Source: Bradyrhizobium amphicarpaeae
Lineage (GTDB): Bacteria > Pseudomonadota > Alphaproteobacteria > Rhizobiales > Xanthobacteraceae
Assembly: GCF_002266435.3 (NCBI RefSeq)
Contig: NZ_CP029426.2
Location: forward strand, 372,001 to 436,000
Length of the DNA: 64,000 nucleotides
Direction of reading: 5' to 3'
In this document: positions 43,054-52,891 of the stretch, piece after piece
How the letters are laid out: the number at the start of each line of letters is the position of its first letter
Position numbering within the stretch: position 1 is the first letter of the stretch
Made by a program: the position numbers and the translations under genes
Notes under the pieces: model-generated
What the model saw: the letters and a program-made list of their open reading frames with translations, nothing else
What the model was told of the DNA's origin: nothing
The model's database searches: none

Positions 43054-44289
43054 TTAGCTGGATTTTGATTTCAGCATCGCAGTTGTCAATGGCACCAAAA
43101 GGATACCCCGGTCGCCCAATGTCTTGGTCCAGGCGCCGATGCGCTCGATCGAGACGGGAAGGGCACTGGCGGTGCCGACAGCCGCGCCGCGCTCGCGCGC
43201 CGCCGATTCGAGCTTGTTCAGGGCGCGGTCGATCTCCGTCGGCGTCGGCACCGCGTCGATCGCGATGTCGCCCCTGCCGAACGGCATCGCCGCGCTGCTT
43301 GCTGCCTGGGGCGCGATGCTGCGGGGCGAGGAGCCGTCGTCGAAGAAGCCGAGGCCGCGCTTGGCCGCCTCGCGGATGATCGGCTGCATCGCCGCCTCCG
43401 TCGCGATGAAGCGGGCGCCCATGAAATTGGTGATGCCGGCATAGCCCTGCATCCGGCTGAAATGCCAATACAGGCGGTCCATGTTCTGGTCGGCGCTGAG
43501 CGAGGTCAGCAGCGTCTGCGGTCCCGGATCATTGTCGGGGAAGTCGTAGGGCTCCATCGGGATCTGCAGGAAGATCTCGTGGCGCTGCGCGCGGGCCCGT
43601 TCGGCGAGCTTGCCGGGATCGGTGCCGTAGGGCGTGAAGGCCAGCGTCACCGCCGCCGGCAGCCTCATGATGGCATCGGTGGTCTTGGCGGCGCCGACGC
43701 CGAGGCCGCCGATCACGATGGCGACCACCGGCATCTTGGCGGCCTTGGCGCGGTCGGCGTCGGCGGCATAGACGTTGAACGGCTTCAGCCCGTCGGCGAC
43801 CACCGGGATCATGCCGTAGCGTGACTTCTCCAGCAGTTTTGGATTGATCCCGGCCATGACCGGCGGCGGGGCGGACGCCGCGCCGGCCTTGTCGCCGGCG
43901 TCCTCGCCGGCGCCGATCACCACGTCGTGGCGGGCGCCGGTAGAGCCGTCGATCATGGTGACGGTCTTCTGCTCGCCGGGCGCAGCCTGCTTCGGCGCCT
44001 CCTGGCTGTCGTGCTTGCCGTCCTGCTTGGCCTCCGGACCATGGCCTGCGGCGGCGGGCTTCTCATCGGTCGGCTTGTTGGCGCCGTTCTCGCGGATCGC
44101 GATCCGCGTCATCGGCTCGCCGCCGAGCGGATCCTTGTTGAAGATGGCGAAGCCGGCGAAGGTGAGAAGGAACAGGCCGAGCAGCACGGCGAGCGCCTGC
44201 ATGGCCGTGAACGGCAGCCGCAGCCGGCGTTTCCGGCGCGGCTTGTCCTGTCCGAGCGGGGCGCTCAGATCATCGGCCGTTTCAGTCAT
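43054..44289 (-). CDS. Divergent polysaccharide deacetylase family protein
   Basis: A 411-residue protein with an Arg/Lys-rich start, one membrane anchor (about residues 30-52, [21 protein letters not shown] in part), a charged linker (60-150), and a NodB-fold divergent deacetylase domain (about 180-405) with [40 protein letters not shown] in part, [13 protein letters not shown] and [10 protein letters not shown]. This family is regularly encoded next to CtpA and EnvC-like genes. Likely periplasmic, envelope-related; activity unproven. Confidence 0.87.
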   Translation of the reverse strand: MTETADDLSAPLGQDKPRRKRRLRLPFTAMQALAVLLGLFLLTFAGFAIFNKDPLGGEPMTRIAIRENGANKPTDEKPAAAGHGPEAKQDGKHDSQEAPKQAAPGEQKTVTMIDGSTGARHDVVIGAGEDAGDKAGAASAPPPVMAGINPKLLEKSRYGMIPVVADGLKPFNVYAADADRAKAAKMPVVAIVIGGLGVGAAKTTDAIMRLPAAVTLAFTPYGTDPGKLAERARAQRHEIFLQIPMEPYDFPDNDPGPQTLLTSLSADQNMDRLYWHFSRMQGYAGITNFMGARFIATEAAMQPIIREAAKRGLGFFDDGSSPRSIAPQAASSAAMPFGRGDIAIDAVPTPTEIDRALNKLESAARERGAAVGTASALPVSIERIGAWTKTLGDRGILLVPLTTAMLKSKSS

Positions 44290-44381
44290 GCGCGATCCCG
44301 AATCACTGCCAATGACGATACCACGCCGGGGTCAAGCGGCGGCAGGCCGGGATAGGCCGGGGCACCGGGAGTTCCAAGCAA

Positions 44382-44408
44382 AAAGGGCGGCTCCCGGAGC
44401 CGCCCTTT
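44382..44408 (-). terminator. Terminator after ctpA
   Basis: Eleven-base stem aaagggcggct / agccgcccttt with a five-base loop; on the minus strand it is followed by a T-rich stretch. It lies 38 bases after the ctpA stop, separating it from the deacetylase gene. Confidence 0.85.
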
Positions 44409-44445
44409 CGTCGGATCGCGCAATGCGCCGCCTTGGTTCGCCGAC

Positions 44446-45804
44446 CTAGTTCGCCGCTTTGGGCTTGTCGGTCGTGGCCTTGTTGTCGCCGCCCGGGGTG
44501 GGCGCGGCGGAGGCGCTGTTCTTGATGCCGTGGAGCAGGTCGTCGGCGAGCTTGAGCGCCTTGTCGTCCTTGGCGTCCGGCGGGACGTAGGACTGCGAGC
44601 CGGTCTTCTCGTCGCCGTCGTTCTTGAGATGGCCGCGCAGCGAAGCCTCGCCCTTGGTGTCGGTGCGCGACTTCAGCTCGTCCGGCACGTCCTGCAGCAC
44701 TTCGATGTCGGGCACGATGCCCTTGGCCTGGATCGACTTGCCCGACGGCGTGTAGTAGCGCGCCGTGGTCAGCCGCAGCGCGCCATTGCCGCTTCCGAGC
44801 GGGATGATGGTCTGCACCGAGCCCTTGCCGAACGAGCGCGTGCCGACGATGGTCGCGCGCTTGTGGTCCTGCAGCGCGCCGGCGACGATTTCCGACGCCG
44901 AGGCCGAGCCGCCATTGACCAGCACGATGACCGGCTTGCCCTTGGTGAGGTCACCGGCATGCGCGGTGCGGCGCTGGGTCTCCTCGGCATTGCGGCCGCG
45001 GGTCGAGACGATCTCGCCCTTCTCCAGGAACGAGTCGGAGACGGTGACCGCTTCCTCGAGCAGGCCGCCCGGATTGTTGCGGAGGTCGATGATGAAGCCC
45101 TTCAGCTTGTCGCCGATCTGATTCGAGAGGTTGGCGACCTCGCGCTTCAGGCCCTCGGTGGTCTGCTCGTTGAAGGTGGTGATGCGGATGTAGGCGATGT
45201 CGTCGGCCTCGACGCGCGCGCGCACCGAGCGGACGCGGATGTTGTCGCGCACCAGCGTGACGTCGATCGGATTGTCCTGGCCCTTGCGGATGATCTTGAG
45301 CTTGATCTTGGTGTTGACCGGGCCGCGCATCTTCTCGACCGCCTGGTTCAGGGTCAGGCCCTGCACCGCCTCGTCGTCGAGATTGGTGATGATGTCGTTG
45401 GCCATGACGCCGGCGCGCGAAGCGGGGGTGTCGTCGATCGGCGAGACCACTTTGATCAGGCCGTCTTCCATCGTGACCTCGATGCCGAGGCCGCCGAACT
45501 CACCGCGGGTCTGCACCTGCATGTCGCGGAAGCTCTTGGCGTCCATGTAGCTCGAATGCGGATCGAGGCCGGTGAGCATGCCGCTGATGGCGGATTCGAT
45601 CAGCTTGGTGTCGTCGGGCTTCTCGACATAGTCGGAGCGCACGCGCTCGAAGACGTCGCCGAACAGATTGAGCTGGCGATAGGTGTCCGCGGTGGCGGCT
45701 CGCGCGCTGGAGCCCATGAACACCGCGCGCGGCTGGGTCACGAACAGCATCAGCGCCGCACCGGTGGCCGCGCTGAGGAGGATTACTGAAGTCTTGCGCA
45801 TCAT
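44446..45804 (-). CDS. ctpA: Carboxyl-terminal processing protease CtpA (S41)
   Basis: A 452-residue periplasmic S41A protease. N-terminal signal/anchor (about 6-24), PDZ domain (about 100-180, GGLGIEVTMEDGLIKVVSPI), and the tail-specific protease core with the catalytic dyad Ser302 (NGGSASASEI) and Lys327 (SFGKGSVQT). Two ATG codons start the gene (45804 and 45801), and the first overlaps the stop of the EnvC-like gene as ATGA, so the pair is coupled. CtpA proteases in alphaproteobacteria process envelope and wall-hydrolase factors. Confidence 0.95.
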   Translation of the reverse strand: MMRKTSVILLSAATGAALMLFVTQPRAVFMGSSARAATADTYRQLNLFGDVFERVRSDYVEKPDDTKLIESAISGMLTGLDPHSSYMDAKSFRDMQVQTRGEFGGLGIEVTMEDGLIKVVSPIDDTPASRAGVMANDIITNLDDEAVQGLTLNQAVEKMRGPVNTKIKLKIIRKGQDNPIDVTLVRDNIRVRSVRARVEADDIAYIRITTFNEQTTEGLKREVANLSNQIGDKLKGFIIDLRNNPGGLLEEAVTVSDSFLEKGEIVSTRGRNAEETQRRTAHAGDLTKGKPVIVLVNGGSASASEIVAGALQDHKRATIVGTRSFGKGSVQTIIPLGSGNGALRLTTARYYTPSGKSIQAKGIVPDIEVLQDVPDELKSRTDTKGEASLRGHLKNDGDEKTGSQSYVPPDAKDDKALKLADDLLHGIKNSASAAPTPGGDNKATTDKPKAAN

Positions 45805-47174
45805 CCGCGAACCTTCTCGCCTTCATTTGCGGCCCACCATGGGCCTGGATCGATTGGAGTGCCGTCCTTACGGAACTCGACATACAGCACAGGTTGACTC
45901 GCGTTCGTCGCGAGAATGGAGGCGACCTGAGAGGTCGATCCCATCGTCGCAACCGGCTCCCCCGTGAGCACAAACTGTCCGATGTTGACCGAAATGCGCT
46001 CCATCCCGGCGATCAGGACATGATACCCGCCCCCGGCATTGAGGATCAAGAGTTGTCCATAGCTGCGGAACGGACCTGAATAGACCACCCAGCCGTCACA
46101 CGGCGTTGTGACCTGGGAGCCGGGCTTGGTCGCCAGCGAAATGCCTTTCTGGACCCCGCCGACCCCGTCGGAACCGCCAAAATCCCTGATCTTGTTACCG
46201 TTAACCGGGAGAGGCAGGAGGCCCTTGGCGGAAGCAAAGACGATCGCGGGGGTGGTCCGGGACCGGTCCTTGAACACGCCCGGGCCGGGTTTCGCGGTGG
46301 CGGCCGCCTTGGCTTCGGCCAGCTTGGCAGCTTCGGCCGCCTTCTCGGCGGCCTTGGCGGCACTCTGCAGATCCTGCTCCATCTTGGTGATCAGGCCCTG
46401 GAGATCGCCGACCTGCTTTGAAAGCATGATCGCGCGCGAATTCTCGGCGTTGAGATCCTTTTCGCGCGCCGCCTGCTGGCGCTGCCGCTCGTCGACGAGG
46501 GCGGTGAGCCGGGTCTGGTCGCTCCTGACCTTGTCGCGGTCGGAGGCGAGCTGGTCGCGCTCGGTGGCGATATTCTTGCGCAAGGCGACGAGCTCGCCGA
46601 GCTCGCTTGCGATCTTTTCGGCGCGGCCACGCAGCTCCGGCACCACAGCGCCGAGCAGCATCGCGGTGCGCAGCGATTGCAGCGCATCTTCGGGCCGCAC
46701 CAGCAGCGCAGGCGGCGTACGCCGGCCGGCCCGCTGCAGGGCCGCCAGCACCTCGACGATGTCGGCGCGGCGCGAATCGAGCGAGCTGCGCATCGCCTGC
46801 TCGCGTCCGTTGAGCGCGCGCAGCCGGGCTTCGGTCTCGTCGATCTTGGTCTCGACGCTGCGCACATTGGCGGCGGTGTCGATCAGCTGCTGGTTGAGCT
46901 GGGTGCGGTCCTGGCCGAGCGAGGTGATCTCCGCCTTGAGCTTGGCCTGGGCTTCTTCCGCGCTCTTCTGCCTGGCGCGTGCGGCTTCCAGCTCCTGCTC
47001 GCGCTGCCTGATGGCATCGGGCGAAACCGCGGCGGTCTGCGGCGCCGCCGTCTGGGCTTGCGCCAGGCTTATGCAAGCTTGCGCGAGGCTTGCGCCGGCG
47101 ACGCCAGTGATCAGCAGCAGGTTGAGGAGCGGCGCTCGCATCGTGTCGGCAAAGGTGCTCGTTGTGGCGCGCAT
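45801..47174 (-). CDS. EnvC-like amidase activator with degenerate LytM (M23) domain
   Basis: A 457-residue secreted protein: signal peptide (to about residue 42), long coiled coil (about 50-285, rich in Ala/Arg/Glu/Gln with RQREQELEAARARQ), and a C-terminal LytM/M23 domain (about 325-440). The zinc ligands of active M23 enzymes are absent: QKGISLATKPG stands where HxGxD is expected and PVLYVEFRKDG where HLHFE is expected, as in E. coli EnvC. It should therefore activate an amidase rather than cut wall itself. Coupled upstream to rlmH and downstream to ctpA by overlapping codons. Confidence 0.88.
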   Translation of the reverse strand: MRATTSTFADTMRAPLLNLLLITGVAGASLAQACISLAQAQTAAPQTAAVSPDAIRQREQELEAARARQKSAEEAQAKLKAEITSLGQDRTQLNQQLIDTAANVRSVETKIDETEARLRALNGREQAMRSSLDSRRADIVEVLAALQRAGRRTPPALLVRPEDALQSLRTAMLLGAVVPELRGRAEKIASELGELVALRKNIATERDQLASDRDKVRSDQTRLTALVDERQRQQAAREKDLNAENSRAIMLSKQVGDLQGLITKMEQDLQSAAKAAEKAAEAAKLAEAKAAATAKPGPGVFKDRSRTTPAIVFASAKGLLPLPVNGNKIRDFGGSDGVGGVQKGISLATKPGSQVTTPCDGWVVYSGPFRSYGQLLILNAGGGYHVLIAGMERISVNIGQFVLTGEPVATMGSTSQVASILATNASQPVLYVEFRKDGTPIDPGPWWAANEGEKVRG

Positions 47175-47656
47175 CACGCGCGGTGATAGGGGTGGCCGGC
47201 CAGAATGGTGGCGGCCCGATAAAGCTGTTCCAGAAGCATGACGCGGACCATTTGGTGCGGCCAGGTCGCAGAGCCGAACGCGATCGCAAGCTTGGCCTTA
47301 CGGCGCAATTCGGGCGAAAGTCCGTCCGCCCCTCCGATCACGAAGATAGTATGGCCGGCACCTTCGTCCCGCCAGCGTCCGAGCTGCCGTGCGAATACGG
47401 TGGAGTCGAGATTTTGCCCGCGCTCGTCCAGTGCCACCAGGATCGATTTGTCCGGGATATGCGCTGAGATCGCGGCAGCCTCTTCGGTCATCCGCGTCGC
47501 GGTGTCGCGTGCGCGGCTCTCGGGGATCTCGTGGACCAGCAGCTCGCGGAATCCGAGCTTGCGGCCGGCCTCGTCGAACCGCTCGAAATAGCGGTCGGCA
47601 AGTTCCCGTTCGGGGCCCTGCTTCAGCCGGCCCACCGCAATGACAGCAACGCGCAT
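47174..47656 (-). CDS. rlmH: 23S rRNA (pseudouridine1915-N3)-methyltransferase RlmH
   Basis: A 160-residue SPOUT methyltransferase that modifies helix 69 of 23S rRNA. Conserved RVAVIAVGRLKQGPE at the start, LDERGQNLDSTVFA, FVIGGADGLSPE and the trefoil-knot motif FGSATWPHQMVRVMLLEQLYRA are all present. It lies in the usual rsfS-rlmH order. The gap to rsfS contains two small hairpins (near 47690-47710 and 47731-47747). Confidence 0.96.
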   Translation of the reverse strand: MRVAVIAVGRLKQGPERELADRYFERFDEAGRKLGFRELLVHEIPESRARDTATRMTEEAAAISAHIPDKSILVALDERGQNLDSTVFARQLGRWRDEGAGHTIFVIGGADGLSPELRRKAKLAIAFGSATWPHQMVRVMLLEQLYRAATILAGHPYHRA

Positions 47657-47765
47657 GATGTCTTCAGGGTCGTGTTTTCAGGACCGCGCGCAAATGGCGC
47701 GCGCACGACGCTAGCATGCGCGTCAGCCGATTCGAAATCGGCCGGGTGAACCTGGCCGCCTTCGC

Positions 47766-48233
47766 CTAGATCGCTTTCGCCGCCCCTGGACCCTGCGTGT
47801 ACAATCGCTCGAGATTGTAGAACTCGCGGACCTCGGGTCGGAACACGTGCACGATCACGTCGCCGGAATCGATCAACACCCAGTCGCAATTGGGCAAGCC
47901 CTCGACATGGATGTTCTTGATGCCGTTTTCCTTGAGGCCCTTGGCGACGTTTTCCGCGATCGCGCCGACGTGCCGGTTCACTCGGCCGGTGGTGACGATC
48001 ATGTAGTCGGAGTACGCCGATTTGCCGCGAAGGTCGATGGTGACCGTCTCTTCCGCCTTCATGTCCTCGAGGCGGGAGAGGATCAGGCTCAGCGTCTTGT
48101 CGGCGTCGGGTTGCGCCTTCAAGGCCGCAGTTTTGGCCGATGTTTTACGCGCCGGCTTGGCAACCTTGGGTAAAACAGACTTCGTCGAAGCTGGCTTCGC
48201 TGAAGTTGACTTGGACAATACAGATGTGGTCAG
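47766..48233 (-). CDS. rsfS: Ribosomal silencing factor RsfS
   Basis: A 155-residue (with CTG start) protein that binds L14 and blocks subunit joining. The RsfS core runs from about residue 46 (LSLILSRLEDMKAEE) through VTIDLRGKSAYSDYMIVTTGR to WVLIDSGDVIVHVFRPEVREFYNLERLY. The N-terminus is a basic Ala/Lys/Thr-rich tail. Start: no ATG or GTG is well placed. A CTG at 48231-48233 has AAAGGA at the ideal distance; a TTG at 48218 is the alternative and would shorten the tail by five residues. Confidence 0.88.
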   Translation of the reverse strand: MTTSVLSKSTSAKPASTKSVLPKVAKPARKTSAKTAALKAQPDADKTLSLILSRLEDMKAEETVTIDLRGKSAYSDYMIVTTGRVNRHVGAIAENVAKGLKENGIKNIHVEGLPNCDWVLIDSGDVIVHVFRPEVREFYNLERLYTQGPGAAKAI

Positions 48234-48358
48234 GGACCATTCCTTTCACTGTATCGCGAACACCGAATCCGGTGCTCACCGGTTACACTACATCATGTGG
48301 GGTTAAGGGTTTCAATATGCCAGAGAGCCCGACGTCCCCACGACGCCGCCACTCCGTC

Positions 48359-48940
48359 TCACTTCGTACCTTTCCAGCTCCCGTCCGGGTTCCGTAAGCC
48401 GGTCGAGGAGAGATTGAGCTTCAATCCGGTCAGGAAGATCCAGGCCGGGGCCGGCCGATCCGCAAGCAATGCTGCCTCATTCTCGGGCACGCGGTAGCGC
48501 GCCAGCGCCTGGGCGGCGGGCGAGGCGAGGGCGCGAAAACTCTGCGGCGGGCGATCGATGACCGCAATCGGCACCTGGTCGGCGATGCGCCGCCAGTGCT
48601 GCCAACGATGGAATTGAGCGAGGTTGTCAGCGCCCATAATCCAGACAAAGCGCAAGCCACTGAGACGGCGGCGCAAGGTGTTGATCGTGTCGATAGTATA
48701 GCGGGTGCGAATGACGGATTCGAGACAGCTCACCTCGATCCGCGGGTCGTCGGCGACGTCGCGTGCCGCCTGCATGCGCTCGCCGAGTTCGTGCAGCGTA
48801 CCGTTCTCCTTCAGCGGATTGCCGGGGGTCACCAGCCACCAGACGCGATCGAGCTGAAGGCGCTTCAGTGCGAACTGGCTGATCGCGCGATGGGCCTCGT
48901 GCGGCGGATTGAACGACCCGCCGAGCAGGCCGACGCGCAT
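48359..48940 (-). CDS. nadD: Nicotinate-nucleotide adenylyltransferase NadD
   Basis: A 193-residue nucleotidyltransferase joining nicotinate mononucleotide and [21 protein letters not shown] carries the (H/T)xGH-type ATP motif (here NPPHEAH), and [12 protein letters not shown] carries the SxTxxR motif. ATG 48940 gives the usual family start; an upstream TTG at 49003 would add 21 residues. Located between proA and rsfS as in other alphaproteobacteria. Confidence 0.92.
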   Translation of the reverse strand: MRVGLLGGSFNPPHEAHRAISQFALKRLQLDRVWWLVTPGNPLKENGTLHELGERMQAARDVADDPRIEVSCLESVIRTRYTIDTINTLRRRLSGLRFVWIMGADNLAQFHRWQHWRRIADQVPIAVIDRPPQSFRALASPAAQALARYRVPENEAALLADRPAPAWIFLTGLKLNLSSTGLRNPDGSWKGTK

Positions 48941-49026
48941 GCCCTTCGTATAGGGCGGTGTGGCCTGCGCGAAGAACCGTGGCGCGACGAAATTGTTGCT
49001 CAATGCCCCGCGCCTCGCGCCATGAC

Positions 49027-50322
49027 TTACGGCCGCGTCTGTCCGGTGCCGTGAACGCGATATTTGAAGCTCGTCAGCTGCTCGGCGCCGACAGGGCCGC
49101 GGGCGTGAAAGCGGCCGGTCGCAATCCCGATCTCGGCGCCGAAGCCGAACTCGCCGCCATCGGCAAACTGTGTCGAGGCGTTGTGCAGCACGATCGCGGA
49201 ATCGACCTCGCTCAGGAATTTCTTCGCAGCCGCCTCGTCCGCGCTCACGATCGCATCGGTGTGATGCGAGCCGTGGTTCTGGATGTGCGCGATCGCGCCG
49301 TCGACGCCGTCGACCACCTTCGCCGCGATGATCGCGTCGAGATATTCGGTGTCCCAATCATCCTTGCTCGCAGGTTTTACGCGCGCATCCGTTGCTTGCA
49401 CCATTTCGTCGCCGCGCACTTCGCAGCCGGCTTCGATCAGCATCTCGACCAGCGGCTTCAGATTCTTGGCCGCAGCAGCGCGATCGACCAGCAGCGTCTC
49501 GGCCGCGCCGCAGACGCCGGTGCGGCGCATTTTTGCGTTGAGCACGATCGACTTCGCCATGGCGAGGTCGGCGCTGGCATCGACATAGACGTGATTGACG
49601 CCTTCGAGATGCGCGAACACGGGCACGCGTGCTTCCTGCTCGACGCGCGCGACGAGGCTCTTGCCGCCGCGGGGCACGATCACGTCGACGGCGCCGTTCA
49701 ACCCCGACAGCATCATGCCGACGGCCGCGCGGTCGCGCGTCGGCACCAGCGTGATGGCAGCTTCAGGCAGGCCCGCCTCGCGCAGGCCCTGCACCAGGCA
49801 GTCATGGATCGCGCGGCAGGAGCGGAAACTGTCCGAGCCGCCGCGCAGGATCACGGCGTTGCCCGACTTCAGGCACAGCACGCCGGCGTCCGCCGCGACG
49901 TTCGGCCGGCTCTCGAAGATCACGCCGACGACGCCGAGCGGCACACGCACGCGCTCGATGGTCATGCCGTTCGGCCGCTGCCAGCTCTCGGTGACGATGC
50001 CGACGGGATCGGCGATGCCGCGCACGGTCGCGATGCCCTCGGCCATGCCCTCGACCCGCGCCGGCGTCAGCGTCAGGCGATCGATGAAGGAGGAGGTGGC
50101 GTTGCCCGAGGCGCGGGCTTCGGCCACGTCCTCCGCATTGGCGGCGAGAATGGCCGCGGAGTTCGCGCGGATCGCCCGCTCCATGGCTTCCAGCGCCCGG
50201 TTCTTCTGCTCCGGCGGCGCCAGCGCCAGCACGCGCGCGGCAGCGCGGGCTTTGACTGCGAGTTCGGACATCAGGGCCTGGAGATCGGCATTGCCGTCAA
50301 CGGCTTTGAGGGGGGCGGCCAT
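49027..50322 (-). CDS. proA: Gamma-glutamyl phosphate reductase
   Basis: A 431-residue aldehyde-dehydrogenase-fold enzyme that reduces gamma-glutamyl phosphate in proline synthesis. [31 protein letters not shown] and the catalytic cysteine in [15 protein letters not shown] are all seen. It follows proB by about 137 bases on the same strand. Standard length. Confidence 0.97.
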   Translation of the reverse strand: MAAPLKAVDGNADLQALMSELAVKARAAARVLALAPPEQKNRALEAMERAIRANSAAILAANAEDVAEARASGNATSSFIDRLTLTPARVEGMAEGIATVRGIADPVGIVTESWQRPNGMTIERVRVPLGVVGVIFESRPNVAADAGVLCLKSGNAVILRGGSDSFRSCRAIHDCLVQGLREAGLPEAAITLVPTRDRAAVGMMLSGLNGAVDVIVPRGGKSLVARVEQEARVPVFAHLEGVNHVYVDASADLAMAKSIVLNAKMRRTGVCGAAETLLVDRAAAAKNLKPLVEMLIEAGCEVRGDEMVQATDARVKPASKDDWDTEYLDAIIAAKVVDGVDGAIAHIQNHGSHHTDAIVSADEAAAKKFLSEVDSAIVLHNASTQFADGGEFGFGAEIGIATGRFHARGPVGAEQLTSFKYRVHGTGQTRP

Positions 50323-50459
50323 TGGAATTTCAACCTTCTGCTAAGGCGGTGTCCTAGCACGGAAATCCCGCTTTTGCGAAGGGCGGGGCGGGTATGGCTG
50401 CTACCCCTGGGTTGCGTTGAAGCTGGGTCACTGGCCGAGCAAAAGGGCCGCAGCGGCCC

Positions 50460-51581
50460 CTACCCGCCCACCACGAGATCGTCGCGGTGGATCATCTCCG
50501 AGCGGCCGCTAATGCCCAAAATGGTCATCACATCAGGGGAGGAGCGGCCCTTGATCCGCTCGGCGACCTCGGCATCGTAGGCGATGAGGCCGCGGCCGAC
50601 TTCGCTGGTATCGGGGCCGCGCACGATCACGGCATCGCCGCGGGCGAACTGGCCTTCGACCTTGATCACGCCGGCGGGCAGCAGGCTGGCGCCGGCGCGC
50701 AGCGCCGTCACGGCGCCGGCATCGATCGTCAGCGTGCCCTTCGGCTCCAGCGTGCCCGCGATCCAGCGTTTGCGCGAGGTGATGGGATTGGCCGGCGTCA
50801 GGAACCAGGTGCAGCGACCGCCATCGGCGATCGCCTGCAGGGGATGCTCGATCTTGCCTGAGGCGATCAGCATATGCGTGCCGCCGGTCGTCGCGATCTT
50901 GGCCGCCTCGACCTTGGTGCGCATGCCGCCGCGCGACAGCTCGGACTCGGCATCGCCCGCCACGGCCTCGATCTCCGAGGAGATGCTCTCGACCACCGGA
51001 ATCAGCCTGGCGTTCGGATTGTTCTTCGGCGGGGCGTCGTAGAGCCCGTCGATGTCGGACAGCAGCACCAGCAGATCGGCGCTCGCCATGGTGGCGACGC
51101 GCGCGGCGAGCCGGTCATTGTCGCCGTAGCGGATCTCGTTGGTCGCCACCGTGTCGTTCTCGTTGATGACGGGGATGGCGCGCCACTCCAGCAGCTTGCC
51201 GATGGTGGAGCGCGCATTGAGATAGCGGCGGCGCTCCTCGGTATCCCCGGGCGTGACCAGGATCTGGCCGGCGCCGATGCCGTGCGCCCCGAGCACCTCG
51301 GACCAGATCCGCGCCAGCGCGATCTGGCCGACCGCGGCGGCGGCCTGGCTCTCTTCCAGCTTGAGCGGGCCGCGCGGCAGCTTGAGGCGGCTGCGGCCGA
51401 GCGCGATCGAGCCGGAGGAGACGACGAGGACGTCGCGCCCCTCCTTGTGCAGCTTGGCCATGTCGTCGGCGAGCGCGGCGAGCCAGGACGCCCGCACCTC
51501 GCCCTTGTCGGAATCGACCAGAAGCGCGGAGCCGACCTTGACGACGATGCGGCGGAATTGACTGAGTTCGGGACTGGCCAT
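50460..51581 (-). CDS. proB: Glutamate 5-kinase
   Basis: A 373-residue enzyme with an amino-acid kinase domain ([46 protein letters not shown]) and a C-terminal PUA domain (about 280-373, [21 protein letters not shown]). It makes gamma-glutamyl phosphate for ProA. Start at ATG 51579-51581; the long upstream frame extension looks non-coding. Normally preceded by obgE; here two unrelated genes intervene. Confidence 0.97.
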   Translation of the reverse strand: MASPELSQFRRIVVKVGSALLVDSDKGEVRASWLAALADDMAKLHKEGRDVLVVSSGSIALGRSRLKLPRGPLKLEESQAAAAVGQIALARIWSEVLGAHGIGAGQILVTPGDTEERRRYLNARSTIGKLLEWRAIPVINENDTVATNEIRYGDNDRLAARVATMASADLLVLLSDIDGLYDAPPKNNPNARLIPVVESISSEIEAVAGDAESELSRGGMRTKVEAAKIATTGGTHMLIASGKIEHPLQAIADGGRCTWFLTPANPITSRKRWIAGTLEPKGTLTIDAGAVTALRAGASLLPAGVIKVEGQFARGDAVIVRGPDTSEVGRGLIAYDAEVAERIKGRSSPDVMTILGISGRSEMIHRDDLVVGG

Positions 51582-51788
51582 GTGTGATTCGGGTGTTGGC
51601 GCGCTTTGACGATCTGCTCTGCATCGGAAACGGCGGAGCGAGAGAGCGGCGCCGATGGGCCCGCTTTTGCAGCAGGACGATGGCCGGCGCAAGGCGGCCG
51701 ACGTGGTAAACAAACCAAGGTCGGCCTTGTCTTGGGCGCCGGTCCGGTTCTAATGCCGGCAACCAACAAAGGGTCGGAGGGGAAACGC

Positions 51789-52754
51789 ATGGATCGCCGC
51801 AAATTCATGGCCGGATGTATCAGCCTGCCGCTGCTGGCGCAGGCAGGTGGGGCGCAAGCGCAGGCCGGGCTGAGCAAGATCATCTTCCCGTTCGCGGCAG
51901 GCGCGGGCGGCGACACGCTGTGCCGGCTGATGGCGCAGGAGATGGCGCCGGTCCTTCAGCGGACTCTGGTGGTCGAGAACCGCACCGGGGGCGACGGTCT
52001 GATCGGCATCAAGGCGGTGAAGGGCGGCAGCCCCGACGGCAGCATGGTGCTGGTGACGACCGGACCTACCATGTACCTGCTGCCGATGGTCGAAACGGCG
52101 CCGAGCTTCGATACCGCCAGGGATTTCGTGCCGGTGTCGCTGCTGGCGCGGTTCGAATTCGCGCTGGTGATCAACCCCAGCGTCGACGCCACCGATTTCA
52201 AAAGCTTCGTGGCGTGGCTGAAGGCGCATCCGGACAAGGCCTCGTTCGGGGTGCCGAGCAACGGCACCATTCCGCATTTCATGGGCTCCAAGCTCGAGAA
52301 GGATCTCGGCATTCCCCTGACCCGCGTGCCCTATCGCGGCAGCGCACCGATCCTCAACGACCTCATCGGCGGCCACATCTCGTTCGGGATCGTCACGTTG
52401 GCGGATGCGCTGCCGCAGCATCGCGCCAAGGGCGTGAAGATCATCGCGGTGTCGAGCGCGGCGCGTTCGCCCTTCGCGCCCGATGTCCCGACGCTGAAGG
52501 AGAGCGGCATCGATCTCGTCGCGGACGCCTGGTACGGCATGTGGCTTCCGGCCGGCAGCCCGCCGGAGTTCGCCGGCAAGCTCGGAGCCGCCGCGAGCGC
52601 CGCACTCGCCAAGCCCGAGGTGAAGGAGAAGCTCACGGCGATCGGGCTGATCCCGGTCGGCAGCACTGCGGAAGGATTGACCAAGGAGCTCGCCGCGAAC
52701 ATTGCGCTGTGGCAGCCGATCGTGAAGGCGACGGGATACAAGATCGAGAATTGA
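51789..52754 (+). CDS. Tripartite tricarboxylate transporter substrate-binding protein (Bug family)
   Basis: A 321-residue periplasmic binding protein. The signal sequence starts MDRRKFMAG, Tat-like, and ends near AGGAQAQA. Mature motifs are IIFPFAAGAGGDTLCRLMA, VVENRTGGDGLIGIKAV and PYRGSAPILNDLIGGHI, all typical of Bug/TctC proteins. No TctA/TctB membrane genes are nearby, so it is an orphan receptor; the ligand is unknown but most relatives bind carboxylates. The ribosome site ggaggggaaacgc is strong. It is on the opposite strand to its neighbours. Confidence 0.9.
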   Translation: MDRRKFMAGCISLPLLAQAGGAQAQAGLSKIIFPFAAGAGGDTLCRLMAQEMAPVLQRTLVVENRTGGDGLIGIKAVKGGSPDGSMVLVTTGPTMYLLPMVETAPSFDTARDFVPVSLLARFEFALVINPSVDATDFKSFVAWLKAHPDKASFGVPSNGTIPHFMGSKLEKDLGIPLTRVPYRGSAPILNDLIGGHISFGIVTLADALPQHRAKGVKIIAVSSAARSPFAPDVPTLKESGIDLVADAWYGMWLPAGSPPEFAGKLGAAASAALAKPEVKEKLTAIGLIPVGSTAEGLTKELAANIALWQPIVKATGYKIEN

Positions 52755-52780
52755 ACTCCCTCGTCGCCCCACACCCAGTC

Positions 52781-52864
52781 GTCATGGCCGGGCTTGACCC
52801 GGCCATCCACGTGCGTCCGCGATTGCCGTAAGACGTGGTTGCCCGGGTCAAGCCCGGGCATGAC
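52781..52864. repeat. REP-like inverted repeat between Bug and sulfatase genes
   Basis: Begins gtcatggccgggcttgaccc and ends gggtcaagcccgggcatgac. Related to the element at 36796-36908. Located between convergent genes. Confidence 0.75.
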
Positions 52865-52891
52865 GAACGGAGAGAGCCTCGTTCCGCTTAC

